Source: Levilactobacillus angrenensis | GTDB taxonomy: Bacteria; Bacillota; Bacilli; Lactobacillales; Lactobacillaceae | Reading direction: 5' to 3' | DNA: 64,000 nt | Assembly (NCBI RefSeq): GCF_003946085.1 | Contig: NZ_RHOB01000001.1 | Span: forward strand, 124,001-188,000 | In this document: positions 45,302-55,700 of the stretch, in pieces | Position numbering within the stretch: position 1 is the first letter of the stretch | Layout: each line of letters opens with the position of its first letter | Notes under the pieces: generated by a model | What the model was told of the DNA's origin: nothing | The model's input: only the letters and a program-made list of their open reading frames with translations | Database searches by the model: none | Program-made: the position numbers and the translations under genes

Positions 45302-46555
45302 ATGAGCATTTTAGATTACTTTGTCTTTGCTGCAATTTTAATCATCTGGGGCATCTTGGTGGTGAATTTGATTTTAACGATGGCGGGGTACACGCAGTAC
45401 TTGAAGGACGCGCGTACGCCAGCGCCGCAGTTGCCTACCCAAGTACCGTTCGTTTCGGTAATGGTTCCCGCGCACAATGAGGGTATCGTCATTGTGAAGA
45501 CGGTCTTGTCGCTACTGAACTTTGATTATCCCCATGACCGGTACGAAATTATTGTGATCAATGATAACTCCAGTGATAACTCGGCGACTTTACTCAAGCA
45601 GATTCAAACCACCTACCCGCAACGTAATTTGGAAGTCATCAACACAGACAAGGTCACGGGGGGCAAGGGTAAATCCAATGCCCTAAATATTGCGTTGAAA
45701 CAAGCCAAGGGCAGCATTATCTCTGTTTACGATGCGGACAATACGCCGGAGCGGCCAGCATTACGGTATCTAGTGGCTGAGTTGATGCAAGATGATACAT
45801 ACGGTGCGGTCATTGGTAAATTTCGGACGCGTAACAAGAATGCTTCGTTGTTGACGCGGTTCATCAACGTCGAGACCCTCTCATTTCAATGGATGGCTCA
45901 GGCCGGTCGTCTACGATTGTTTAAGCTGTGTACGATTCCCGGGACCAACTACGTGATTCGCCGGTCACTGCTAGATAAAATTGGTGGTTGGGACACCAAG
46001 GCCTTAGCCGAGGACACCGAAATCAGCTTTCGGGTGTATCGCTTGGGCTACCGAATTTATTTTCAACCCAAGGCCGTTACCTGGGAACAGGAGCCGCAAA
46101 CACTAGACGTTTGGTTTCATCAGCGAACACGCTGGGTCAAGGGCAACATTTACGTGATTTTGAAGAACTTGCCGCTGATTTTTCGTAAGAGTGGCCGGCG
46201 AATCCGATTTGATCTCTTGTATTTTCTGTCGGTCTACTTTCTCTTAATGACTTCACTGATTCTTTCCGATTCGGTGTTTGTTCTTTCGGTTGCCGGGGTG
46301 GCGCATTCCAATCTTCTGGGATTCAATAACTTCCTGTGGGCCTTTGCGATTCTGTTGTTCGTCATTAGTACCTTTGTGACAATTACCACTGAGAAAGGGG
46401 AAATGACACTGGGAAACTTGTTAGTTATTATTTTTATGTACGTCGTTTATAGTCAAATGTGGCTAGCGGTAGCTGCTTATGGAATGGTGGGGTATATTCG
46501 TGAACAAGTCTTTCATCAACAAGCAAAATGGTATAAGACCAAGCGCTATCAGTAG
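45302..46555 (+). CDS. BcsA-like family-2 glycosyltransferase (processive synthase, no PilZ domain)
   Basis: 417 residues. One N-terminal helix, a cytosolic GT-A domain with VPAHNE, DAD (144-146), AEDTE (236-240) and QRTRW (274-278), then three C-terminal helices. The D, DxD, TED and QxxRW set is that of cellulose/hyaluronan-type polymerases that make and export a beta-linked chain. It stops after the membrane helices: there is no C-terminal PilZ domain to bind c-di-GMP, so control must come from another subunit. The next gene starts inside its 3' end. Confidence 0.92.
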   Translation: MSILDYFVFAAILIIWGILVVNLILTMAGYTQYLKDARTPAPQLPTQVPFVSVMVPAHNEGIVIVKTVLSLLNFDYPHDRYEIIVINDNSSDNSATLLKQIQTTYPQRNLEVINTDKVTGGKGKSNALNIALKQAKGSIISVYDADNTPERPALRYLVAELMQDDTYGAVIGKFRTRNKNASLLTRFINVETLSFQWMAQAGRLRLFKLCTIPGTNYVIRRSLLDKIGGWDTKALAEDTEISFRVYRLGYRIYFQPKAVTWEQEPQTLDVWFHQRTRWVKGNIYVILKNLPLIFRKSGRRIRFDLLYFLSVYFLLMTSLILSDSVFVLSVAGVAHSNLLGFNNFLWAFAILLFVISTFVTITTEKGEMTLGNLLVIIFMYVVYSQMWLAVAAYGMVGYIREQVFHQQAKWYKTKRYQ

Positions 46556-48641
46556 CCGGGTGATTTTAGCCGGTATGCTCTTTATTCTGATGGCTTGTGG
46601 GGTGTTAGGCACCACGACGACTGCCAGTGCCAAAGCGGCGTTAAAGACCTACACGCAGCCGTTTCAAAACACGACCACTAGTCTGTCTGGTCAGTCCGTT
46701 GAGATGAGTACGTACTTTATCAAAATGGACTATTGGGACGTGAAAAAAGCGACATTGAATCTGAATTATCAGGTGTCACAACTTTCTAGTCGGCAGTTAT
46801 CGGATATCACGGTTTCTTTGGGTGGCGTGAAATTTGCCTCGTTTCGACCGAAAAAACAAACGGGCTTGCAGACCAAGACGATTCGCATCCCGTTGCGGCT
46901 CTTGGCCGGTCAAAATGAACTGAAAATCAGTGGTCAGGTGTTGAATCGTGCCGGCAAACAAGATTATCGGCTGACGCAGACGCCGGCCAACTGGCTGACA
47001 GTAGATAATCGTTCAGACGTGAATTTTCAATACGCCTTGAAGGCACCGACGCGTAACATCGATTCCTTCTATGATCATTTCTCGGGGCCGGATACTATCG
47101 TGAACCGGAATGCCTATATTACAGTGCCTAACGCTGCTAACAATGCGGAACTAGCTGCAAGTATGTACGCGTTAACGGGGGAATCACGGGTCATCACCAC
47201 GGAAAATCAACAGATTCCGGTGGTCCAATTCAGTAGCGCGGATGGGCAAAAAGCCGATTACCAACTGGTGATGGCGGAGTACCAACATTTGCCGACACGA
47301 TTTAAGAGACTATTTCGGACCGCTGACCTGAAAAATGCGGCGCAAATCAAGCGAGTTGACCTGAAGCATAAACACTACTTAGTAGTCACGGCGACGACGG
47401 GGGCACTGTTGAAAAAAGCCGCGCGGTTCGTGGCTAATTCCGAGCTGATGAAAGAGTCTAAGCATCCAACAGAGCGGATTACCCTCGCAACACAGACTTT
47501 TACGTCAACGCTGAACTATGATGGCAAATATCAGTTGACGACCAGCGCGGATAAAATCACTGGCGCGGATCATCAGGAACGGCAGTATTTTGTCAGCCTC
47601 CCGGTCGATCGCAATAATGCTGATGGATCGACCATCAGCATTCATTTCCGCTATGCCCGTAATCTGGATTTTAAAAATTCACTGGCCACGGTATATGTGA
47701 ATGATACGGCCGTGGGGAGTGAGCGGTTAAGCGCCGCCCGGGCGGACAACGATACGCTGACGGTGGCGTTGCCTAAAGGGATGGCCTTGGGCAATAGCTT
47801 CACCGTTCGGGTTGCCCTAGACCTACCGCTAAAAGGCTCGGCGACCACGCAAAATAATAATCAGACGCCCTGGGCCAGCATCGAGCCCGACTCGGTTGCC
47901 AGAATCAAATCGGCACCGGGCAATGACCTGCTCTTTAGTAACTATCCGAATTTATTTTTGAAGAATTCGACCTACGATGATTTGGCGGTAGTCCGCCCGC
48001 AGACGATGTCCGCGACGGACTACCAGACGTTGACCAATATTTTCAATCTGATTGGCAATTATGCGGAGAATAACCGGGGAAAGATCACCTTTTATCAGCA
48101 TCAGCCCAGCAAGGCGGTCATGGCCGATGCTAATGTGATTGCCTTTGGGACACCGCGGCGTAACGAGGTGATTCATCGATTGAATCATCAGCTATACTTT
48201 AAATACAACGCAGCAGAGACCGGATTCTTGTCGAATGAAAAGCTGAGCATTGAACAGAAGTACGGCCAGACGATTGGAAGCGCCCAGTTATTGCGGTCGC
48301 CGTACAACGCTAAGAAGGGGTTGTTGGTCGTAACGGGCGCCACCGACACGGCAACGTATCTGGCTTCGACGCAGATCAATTATCAGCGTAACATCGCCCA
48401 ATACACGGGGGATGCCATTGTGGTCGATCCTGACAATAATCACAATGGGTATCGATTTAAGAAAAATAAGTTGATCAATACGGCGTTGAACACGAAACAG
48501 GCCATTAGCCGGCATTCGCAACAATTGCTGTACTTGGGGCTGGGGCTCATCATGATTATGGTCGTGACGATTGCGCTATTGCTCCTACTGTGGAAGCATG
48601 GCAGTTTGCATCGCCGGCGAAAGGGGGCACGGCATGACTAA
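46500..48641 (+). CDS. BcsB-like polysaccharide synthase accessory subunit
   Basis: 713 residues from GTG 46500, with GGGG 7 bases upstream; this places the start 56 bases inside the synthase gene. Signal peptide (VILAGMLFILMACGVLGTTTTASAKA), a large extracellular region with beta-sandwich pieces (DYWDVKKATLNLNYQVSQ, ITVSLGGVKFASF) and a single C-terminal helix before a basic tail. This is the organisation of BcsB, which guides the polymer out and activates BcsA. Overlaps the next gene by 8 bases. Confidence 0.85.
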   Translation: MNKSFINKQNGIRPSAISSRVILAGMLFILMACGVLGTTTTASAKAALKTYTQPFQNTTTSLSGQSVEMSTYFIKMDYWDVKKATLNLNYQVSQLSSRQLSDITVSLGGVKFASFRPKKQTGLQTKTIRIPLRLLAGQNELKISGQVLNRAGKQDYRLTQTPANWLTVDNRSDVNFQYALKAPTRNIDSFYDHFSGPDTIVNRNAYITVPNAANNAELAASMYALTGESRVITTENQQIPVVQFSSADGQKADYQLVMAEYQHLPTRFKRLFRTADLKNAAQIKRVDLKHKHYLVVTATTGALLKKAARFVANSELMKESKHPTERITLATQTFTSTLNYDGKYQLTTSADKITGADHQERQYFVSLPVDRNNADGSTISIHFRYARNLDFKNSLATVYVNDTAVGSERLSAARADNDTLTVALPKGMALGNSFTVRVALDLPLKGSATTQNNNQTPWASIEPDSVARIKSAPGNDLLFSNYPNLFLKNSTYDDLAVVRPQTMSATDYQTLTNIFNLIGNYAENNRGKITFYQHQPSKAVMADANVIAFGTPRRNEVIHRLNHQLYFKYNAAETGFLSNEKLSIEQKYGQTIGSAQLLRSPYNAKKGLLVVTGATDTATYLASTQINYQRNIAQYTGDAIVVDPDNNHNGYRFKKNKLINTALNTKQAISRHSQQLLYLGLGLIMIMVVTIALLLLLWKHGSLHRRRKGARHD

Positions 48642-49503
48642 TCGTGCAAAAAATTCTAATCGGGAAACGTGGCTCACGGATATTTATCTGATTGTTTTTT
48701 TGATGATGGTCAGTGGCCTGGCACTGGGAATGGCCGCCACGCAGACGCACTACCTGATGATCAACGTGACCTTTTTAGCTGTGACCATCTGTCTGATCTT
48801 ATTCACGTACTTTTGGGGGGTTATCACGGGGTTGTTGCTGAACCTAGCGTTTATGTTTGCTCAGATTTTGATCGTCATCTACGTCAGCCAAACGCATGCC
48901 GACACGGTGGCGTGGGGCCTGCTTTTCTGGCTGGTCTTACCTTTATTGCTTTCAATTTCCTTTTATGGCATGACGGCGCATCTGCGTAAGCTTCAGGCAG
49001 ACAACGTGAAATTGCGCCAGGACCTCATTGAACGTGGGGCCTTTGACGAGTCGACAAACCTACGCACGACGGTCTCGTTCATCGAAGATACGGCCGTTTT
49101 TACTGAAACTAATCGGCGCTTTGACTTGCCAGTAACGACGATGATCATTCGGATTCGTTATTTCCAAGAGATGCGCAGTATGATCAGTGATAGCCAGTTG
49201 AGTGTGCTCTTGCAGTTAGTTTCAGAGACCATCAAAGGGGCTATGCGAACCAATGATATTACTTATTTGTTGGACCGAGCTAACCCGACCTGGGGCGTTT
49301 TGCTCTTCACGGACGCTGATGGTGCAGAAATTGCCGGCAAGCGCATCAAAGAGAAATTTGATAAGGCCCTGCTCGACTCCGACAATTTAGCGACGTTAGA
49401 GGTTCGGCTGATGGTCGGGGTAGCTAGCTGGGATGCAGAGAAGATGAAGAACCCTTACGACTTGATGAATGCCGGTATTAAAGAAACCGAATATGATGTT
49501 TAG
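48634..49503 (+). CDS. Membrane protein with degenerate GGDEF domain (PssE-like c-di-GMP receptor)
   Basis: 289 residues from ATG 48634 with AAAGGGGG 6 bases upstream. Four or five helices (residues ~17-112) precede a cytosolic GGDEF fold starting DESTNLRTTVSF (138-149). The signature GGDEF position reads ANPTW (216-220), so it cannot be a diguanylate cyclase. An RxxD motif, RTND (205-208), lies just upstream where the c-di-GMP-binding I-site sits. From general knowledge, Listeria PssE has the same design. The protein closes the operon and probably replaces the missing PilZ domain. Confidence 0.8.
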   Translation: MTNRAKNSNRETWLTDIYLIVFLMMVSGLALGMAATQTHYLMINVTFLAVTICLILFTYFWGVITGLLLNLAFMFAQILIVIYVSQTHADTVAWGLLFWLVLPLLLSISFYGMTAHLRKLQADNVKLRQDLIERGAFDESTNLRTTVSFIEDTAVFTETNRRFDLPVTTMIIRIRYFQEMRSMISDSQLSVLLQLVSETIKGAMRTNDITYLLDRANPTWGVLLFTDADGAEIAGKRIKEKFDKALLDSDNLATLEVRLMVGVASWDAEKMKNPYDLMNAGIKETEYDV

Positions 49504-49565
49504 GTGGGATGGTTAAATGACCGCAGCCCTTTTGGTACAGGCGGCGGTCATTTAAAGTAGACACA

Positions 49566-49603
49566 CAAGAGCCTGGGATGTCCGGTCCCCAGGCTCGTTT
49601 TTG
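49566..49603 (+). terminator. Terminator of the exopolysaccharide operon
   Basis: GAGCCTGGG, loop, CCCAGGCTCGTTTTTG, ~65 bases after the last stop. Confidence 0.87.
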
Positions 49604-49614
49604 TTTACTGATAG

Positions 49615-49770
49615 TTATCGCCGATTCATATAGCGGTAAATGCTGTACAAAATAATTCCGGTCAATACGATGAGGCCGATAGCCGGATTGTCACGAAAGA
49701 GCCAGTGGACGACGCGTAGTGGACTGGTGCCGTGTAAGCCGCCAATTAGGGTGGTAAGGTGAAGCAGCAT
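49615..49770 (-). CDS. Small single-span membrane protein (51 residues)
   Basis: ATG at 49770 to TAA at 49615. MLLHLTTLIGGLHGTSPLRV is followed by VHWLFRDNPAIGLIVLTGII and a basic tail YRYMNRR. The ribosome site GGAG lies 8 bases upstream of the ATG. One membrane helix is likely (AIGLIVLTGIILYSIY). Very short and without recognised family, but the site, helix and positive tail make it credible. Convergent with the exopolysaccharide operon and divergent from cls. Confidence 0.6.
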   Translation of the reverse strand: MLLHLTTLIGGLHGTSPLRVVHWLFRDNPAIGLIVLTGIILYSIYRYMNRR

Positions 49771-49889
49771 GTAACCATCTCCTGATGAAATTATTTAAAA
49801 AATATCCGAAAAAATTAAGGAAAAGTAAAGACTTTTCAGCGATTTAGCGTATGATGTAAACCACAGAGACCTAGAGGAGGGTATTACCC

Positions 49890-51347
49890 GTGAACGTGAA
49901 TTACATGCTCATCCTGGAAATCATTGTGGTGGTCAACGCAGCGTTGGCCTTCGTGACGGTCTTTCGGGAAAAACGCGATATTGCGGCGACTTGGGCCTGG
50001 ATGCTGGTGTTGGTGCTCCTGCCCGTCGTGGGCTTCATTGCGTACGCCTTTATCGGCCGGAAGCTGCCTAAGGGCCGGATGTTTCGCCTGCAACGGCAGG
50101 TCGCCGTTCAATTAGAGGAGCGGTTGAACCAGCAACGTGAAGAAATTGGCGATGAAATTGTGCCGTCTGACCAAATTAGTCACTCGGTCATTAATATGGT
50201 AAATATGTTTATGGAGACCGACCACGCATTTCTCGCGCGGAAGAACCGGGTCCGCATCATCACGGATGGTCACGACCTGTTCCACTTGATGTTAGAAGAT
50301 ATTGAGCGGGCCCATTCCAGTATTCATATTGAATTCTACACCTTTTATAACGATCAGATTGGCAATGACGTCTTGGATCTTTTGATCAAAAAGGCGCGAG
50401 CCGGCGTCGAAGTCCGGGTCATCTATGATCCGTGGGGGTCGATGGGAACTTGGAAGAGCTTTTTTAAACCGCTAATTGATGCCGGTGGGCACGTCGAGGC
50501 CTTCCTGGGCACGCGTTCAGCTGTGATCGATTTTCGGCTGAACTTCCGTGATCACCGCAAGATCGTGACGATTGATGGCCAGATTGGCTACGTCGGTGGT
50601 TTTAATATCGGCGACCAGTATCTGGGACGCAAGGAAAAGTTTGGCTACTGGCGCGACACGCATTTACGTATCGTGGGCTCCGGGGTCTTCTCGTTGCAGG
50701 CGCGCTTCATGCTGGACTGGAACGCCACTGACCGCGATCATCCCTTCAAGGATGACCGCATCGAGCACAAGTACTTCCCGCTGACCAAGGTCAAGGGGGA
50801 GACTAGCCTCCAGATTGTGTCGAGTGGACCGGATTCCGATTTGCAACAGATCAAGATGGGGTACATGCGGCTGATTCAGACGGCTGAAAAGCGCTTGTGG
50901 ATTCAAACACCGTACCTGATTCCCGACGACAGTGTGTTGGACTCCCTGCGGATTGCGGCCATGGCTGGCGTCGACGTGCGAATTATGATTCCGGACAAGC
51001 CGGATCACGCCTTCGTGTACCGGGCTACGCAGTACTATGCGCGGCAACTGGCCGATGATGGGGTCAAGATTTATTTCTACCACAATGGGTTTATCCACGC
51101 CAAGACCATGGTCGTCGACGGTCGGATTGCCTCGGTGGGCTCGGCGAATATGGATTATCGCAGTTTTAAATTGAATTTTGAGATCAATGCCTTTATTTAT
51201 GACCCGCAAGTCGCCACGCAGCTTGAAGAAATTTACGAAGCCGACATGCGCTACAGCGAGCTGATCACGCCAGAAAAGTTCAAGGCCCAATCGACTTATT
51301 TGAAATTCAAGCAGACGGCTTCGCGCTTATTATCCCCGATTCTGTAA
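49890..51347 (+). CDS. cls: Cardiolipin synthase
   Basis: 485 residues. Two N-terminal helices followed by two phospholipase D HKD motifs: DHRKIVTIDGQIGYVGG and HAKTMVVDGRIASVGSANMD. Condenses two phosphatidylglycerol molecules into cardiolipin at the membrane. GTG start with GGAGGG upstream. Monocistronic. Confidence 0.96.
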   Translation: MNVNYMLILEIIVVVNAALAFVTVFREKRDIAATWAWMLVLVLLPVVGFIAYAFIGRKLPKGRMFRLQRQVAVQLEERLNQQREEIGDEIVPSDQISHSVINMVNMFMETDHAFLARKNRVRIITDGHDLFHLMLEDIERAHSSIHIEFYTFYNDQIGNDVLDLLIKKARAGVEVRVIYDPWGSMGTWKSFFKPLIDAGGHVEAFLGTRSAVIDFRLNFRDHRKIVTIDGQIGYVGGFNIGDQYLGRKEKFGYWRDTHLRIVGSGVFSLQARFMLDWNATDRDHPFKDDRIEHKYFPLTKVKGETSLQIVSSGPDSDLQQIKMGYMRLIQTAEKRLWIQTPYLIPDDSVLDSLRIAAMAGVDVRIMIPDKPDHAFVYRATQYYARQLADDGVKIYFYHNGFIHAKTMVVDGRIASVGSANMDYRSFKLNFEINAFIYDPQVATQLEEIYEADMRYSELITPEKFKAQSTYLKFKQTASRLLSPIL

Positions 51348-51548
51348 CGCCTGTCCTGATTGGCGTGTGGAAATATTGGGGTTAGGATTAGCGTTGGGGC
51401 GCAACTAAGCAGATTGGTTGGTCCGGTGCGGGTGAGATGTTATGATGAAGCCGCTAAAGTGGTCGACACTGGCGGTCCGGATTGAGGCCGGAATCCCGGT
51501 CGGACTGGCAGTGACCCCCTTTAGTGCCGCGAAAAATCTGAGTTAATG

Positions 51549-51581
51549 GAGTCTGGACCTAAACGCCCAGGCTTCTTTTTT
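51549..51581 (+). terminator. Terminator downstream of cls
   Basis: GAGTCTGG, loop, CCAGGCTTCTTTTTT, 200 bases past the cls stop. That stretch holds a 34-codon frame (51442-51546) with a poor start site, not claimed as a gene. Confidence 0.72.
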
Positions 51582-51728
51582 GGCGCAAAATACCCCAGCG
51601 AGCGCGTCGTCGGGGCAGTGGCAAATGCTTGGTTAAATGAACCTTTGCTGGATTGACTTGACTAGTTAGGGGTGCCAACACAATCCACAGATGAGACCGC
51701 ACGACCAGTCCCACCCACAAATGCTATG

Positions 51729-52028
51729 TTAACTGAGCAAACCGATAAACGCAATCAAAGGGCTTAACAATCGCGTTAAGGCGCGATTGGTTTAGGGACT
51801 TGCTCAGTAAACGGATAAGTCGTTTGAGACGCGGGCTTTCGGCTCAAAGCGAGGCCGAGACCGTTTTTCAGGCTCGGTCCGGTCCGCCCACCGCGTTCCA
51901 ACCCATAGTTGGCGGATTGTAGGCGGTCAGTTCTCGCTACGAAGCTGTGAACGACTAATTCTTACACCATGAGTCGCGTGGTGACAATGGTTCTAGCTGA
52001 TTTTTGTCTTTCAACTTTCAGTTCCAAA
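51729..52028 (-). repeat. Structured interspersed repeat, copy F (minus orientation, altered right half)
   Basis: On the minus strand it opens with GTTGAAAGACAAAAATCAGC, continues with CCGCCAACTATGGGTTGGAA and GGTCTCGGCCTCGCTTTGAG, matching copies C and E. After CGTCTCAAA it diverges into a different fold with ACTGAGCAA/TTGCTCAGT arms and AATCGCG/CGCGATT. The right arm of the closing helix is therefore missing. 51582-51728 shows no other feature. Confidence 0.75.
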
Positions 52029-52071
52029 CAAATGCCCCGCAATCACGATGACTGCGAGGCATTTTAATTAC

Positions 52072-52593
52072 TTATTTTGTGAAATCAATGGCCAGACTCA
52101 AGAAGTAGACCACGACCCCGCCAACGACCATGCTGACGAGCTCACCCCAGCCGATGGATAGCCAGTTGGCCCAAAAAGTTGGCCAGAAGGCAGCGCTCCC
52201 CACGATGGCAATCTCCCAGGCAATCATGCACATGAAAAAGACGGCGACGACCGTGTTGACGGCCATCTGGGCGATACGGTTGTGGATGAACTTGCTGAGC
52301 CAATACATGACTAGCAAGGCCAACAGCGTTTGCACGGTGCCAGTCACGATGTCTAAAAAGCCAAACGGTGAGGCAATGATATTTGAGATGAAGACCCCCA
52401 GGGTGACGGCGACAATGTAGCGCTTGTTAAAGACAACCAAGTGGTTGAACATTTCTGACAGGCGCACCTGAAAGGGGCCGAAGCTCAGGGCTGACAAGAC
52501 CGTTGTTAGGACAACGTAGAGTGCAGCTACTAGGGCAGCGAGGACCATGCTACGAGTGTCGTCGATGCCCAGAAAACTTTTCTTAGAATTCAC
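52072..52593 (-). CDS. queT: QueT-family transporter (queuosine-precursor ECF S component)
   Basis: 173 residues, GTG start, GGAAGG upstream. Five or six membrane spans. The QueT signature FGPFQVRLSEMFNHLVVFN is present. QueT proteins bind queuine/preQ1 and use the shared ECF energising module, encoded elsewhere. Upstream promoter TTGCCA-17-TACTCT at about 52637-52665 on the minus strand gives only a ~50-base leader; I could not match a preQ1 riboswitch in it. Confidence 0.85.
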   Translation of the reverse strand: MNSKKSFLGIDDTRSMVLAALVAALYVVLTTVLSALSFGPFQVRLSEMFNHLVVFNKRYIVAVTLGVFISNIIASPFGFLDIVTGTVQTLLALLVMYWLSKFIHNRIAQMAVNTVVAVFFMCMIAWEIAIVGSAAFWPTFWANWLSIGWGELVSMVVGGVVVYFLSLAIDFTK

Positions 52594-52671
52594 GAGAAAT
52601 TCCTTCCTTTGCTAGTTATTCAATTTGTGACGCATACATAAGAGTACCGCAAACCACGGGATTTGGCAAAA

Positions 52672-52687
52672 TGTTCCATGTGAAACA
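52672..52687. promoter_or_regulatory. parS site (ParB binding)
   Basis: TGTTCCATGTGAAACA, one base from the classic parS. Intergenic between queT and the YfhO gene. Confidence 0.87.
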
Positions 52688-52795
52688 TTACAATCCGGTA
52701 TTGTCTGGGAAGAAAGATTGACAGCGGGCGGGGTGGTTGTGTAAGTTAAGACTAACTTAACTGAAATCATTTAAAAAGAAATTGGAGGCGTCATC

Positions 52796-55700
52796 ATGAA
52801 AATCGCACACCGCCAGTGGCCGCTATGGGGGCTGTACACCGTGGCGTTTACGCTGATTGCGGCATTGGGCTTTGGCGTGTTTGGTCTGGCGAACCGGACC
52901 ATGATTTGGTACATGGATGGGGTGACCCAGCACTATCCGCTGATTTTGGAGCTCCACCGCTTATTGGCAAAGGAGGGCCTGGGTGGCCTGGCTGGTTGGT
53001 CGTGGACCTTGGGGTTGGGGGCTGATAAGCTCACGACGTTGGCCTATTACGTGTTGGGGGACCCGTTTGCCTACCTGGTCGCACTGTTGCCCACGCGGCT
53101 CCTGGAAATCGGTTATGGTTGGGGCATCATATTGCGGCTATATGCCAGTGGGCTGGCGTTTTTGGCGTTGGCCCAGCGCTATTCCTTTCGGCCGAGCAGT
53201 CGGCTGTTAGGCGCGCTGACCTATGCATTTACCGGCTACTCCTTAATGGTCGGGGTCCATCACCCGTTTTTCTTATTGCCGATGATTTGGCTACCGCTGC
53301 TATTCGTGGGCATCGACCAGGTCTTACACGGCCAGGGCTGGGGCTTACTGGCGTTGATGACCGGCGTGACGATTCTCAGTAACTTTTACTTTGCCTACAT
53401 CTTAGGCCTGGGCAGCTTGATCTATGCCGTCATTCATTACCTACACGTGAAACAGCAGGGGACTTTGGCCGTTCGGCTGCCCGTAGCGGTGGGACGGTTC
53501 TTAGCCGCGGCCGCGACCGGGATGCTGATTGCCGGCGTCTTCTTGGTGCCGTCCTTACTGATGATGTTGAAATCTACCCGGACCGGTGCCATCTTTGCTA
53601 ACGGCTTGGTGACCTATCCGCTCGGGTACTACCTGACGCTGGGCAACGCCATTTTGACTACGGGGAATACCCTGAATTACTGGTCTGTGCTGGGGATGAG
53701 TGGCCTGACCTTCTTCGGCTGTGTCTACACCTTGGTCCATTGGCGCCGGCATCGCTGGTTAGCCGGCACCCTGGTCGCCATCGTGATTGGGCTGGGCATT
53801 CCGGCCGTAGCCGCGGCCTTCAACGTCTTTTCGACGCCCTCTAACCGTTGGATTTTGCTGGCGGCGGTACCGTTTGGCCTGGCGACCATGACTCTGGCCG
53901 ACCAGTTGGGAAAACTAACGCCGTTCGACCGCTGGTGGTTAGCTGGCAGTGCGGCCGGACTTCTCACCGTGGTCTACTTGAGCAATGGCCTCATCTTCAG
54001 TAACGCCGCGCGTGACCTGATCACCTACGGCTTACTGTTGGCACTAACGGCAATCCTGATGATTCAGGCACCGCGCCGCCTCACACTGGAGCTGGTCGGC
54101 GTAGCGGTCGGGTTAAATTTGGTCAACAACGCCTGGGGGTACTACGATCCGAATGCCGGGGTGCAAGCGACCCAGGAGCTACGCCGCGGGGATGCGACGC
54201 GCTATATTCAAGACTACTTTGATGGCGCCCAGGCGGTGGCCCAGGAGGATAAAACCTTTAGCCGCGTCGATGCCACGCGGAACTTTAATCTATTTCGGAC
54301 GGTCGGCAACAACATGACCATGACGCACGGGTTGAACGGGGTCATGTCGTATTTTTCCGTGCAAAATGGCTACGTGGGCCAGTTCAGCCGCGACCTGCAA
54401 AACTCTGAATACGCGATGAACGCGCCCATCGGCCAGGGGGATAGCCGCACCACGCTGAATCAACTGCTCGGCGTCAAGACACTGTTTGCTCGCGAAGACC
54501 AGGTCACGACGTATCAGGCCTTGCCGTACGGCTATCACGCCACGGGAAAGGTGTTCACGGAAAAGCCGGTGTACGGGCTATCTAACGGTGTCGGCACCCA
54601 GGCGTTGACCACCAACTTGGCCTTTCCGCTGGTCTACACCCAGCCGCAAGCGATGACCACGTCGGCTTGGCGGCAATTGCAGGGGGTGGACCGGGAACGC
54701 AGCTTAACCCAGGCCGCGGTCACGACCAAACCGGTGGCTGGGGTGGCCTCAGCTGCCTACCAGTCGCCCAAACGCCAATTGGGCTATACGGTGACGCCCG
54801 ACACGGTGCCCGTGATCGACAGTACCAATAAAGTGATTCAATACCGGTTAAATCAGGCCCTGGCCGGTCAAAAGAAAGGGCTCAATGACAAGCAAACGGC
54901 AACGTACGGGGCGACGCTAAAGACACCGAAACTGACGGTCGATGACAACGGTCTGATCAGTCGTAAAGACGTTCGGCAATATGGCCCGATGGTGGGCTTA
55001 CAACGGCATCGGCAGGCGCTCCAGCGGGTCTTGGCGCAGAACCAAGCCATCTTAAAGCACACCACCCAGGTCAATGCCCACGGGCTGCGCCAACTGGCCA
55101 GTGACGCGCAGGGACACCCCATCAGCTACACGCTGACACTCAAGCACCCCCAGCGCGCCCAGGGGACGGAACTGTATTTGGAACTAAGCGGTATCACGTC
55201 GAACCAATTGACTACTCGTGGGCAACTCCAAGCCCAGGACAATACGAGTGTACTAGGCGCCACCCCCCGCTCGGCCTTGACCAAGTTAAATGCCTGGCGG
55301 ACGGCAACGCGCAATCCCGACCTCGGTGACTACTGGGTTACGGCCAAGACGCGGGATGCGGCCAAGACGTTCTCCCAGTTTGGCGTCGACAACTTGTCGG
55401 ACTACGAACCCAAGCAACACGTCTTGCTCAACCTGGGCTATTCCAAGCAGTTGCGCAAAACGGTGGACGTGACCTTTAATGCCACGCAACAGATTAATTT
55501 CAAATCCGCCCGGTTGATCGCCGTGCCATTTGGAAAAGCCTACAATCAGCAGGTCCACCGCGTACAGCGTCGCGGCCTGCAGCACGAACAGGTCACCAAT
55601 AATCGGGTGTCCGGTGACTTGACGACGGCTCGGACCAGCGTGCTGACCACGTCGATTCCGTACTCCACCGGTTGGCGGTTAACGGTCGATGGTCGGTCAA

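Noticed and set aside
51442-51546. 34-codon frame directly before a terminator (MMKPLKWSTLAVRIEAGIPV...)
   Set aside because: Weak start site and no recognisable features; the terminator can serve cls.
52594-52671. preQ1 riboswitch upstream of queT
   Set aside because: The leader after the predicted promoter is only about 50 bases and I could not fit the preQ1-I stem, loop and A-rich tail.
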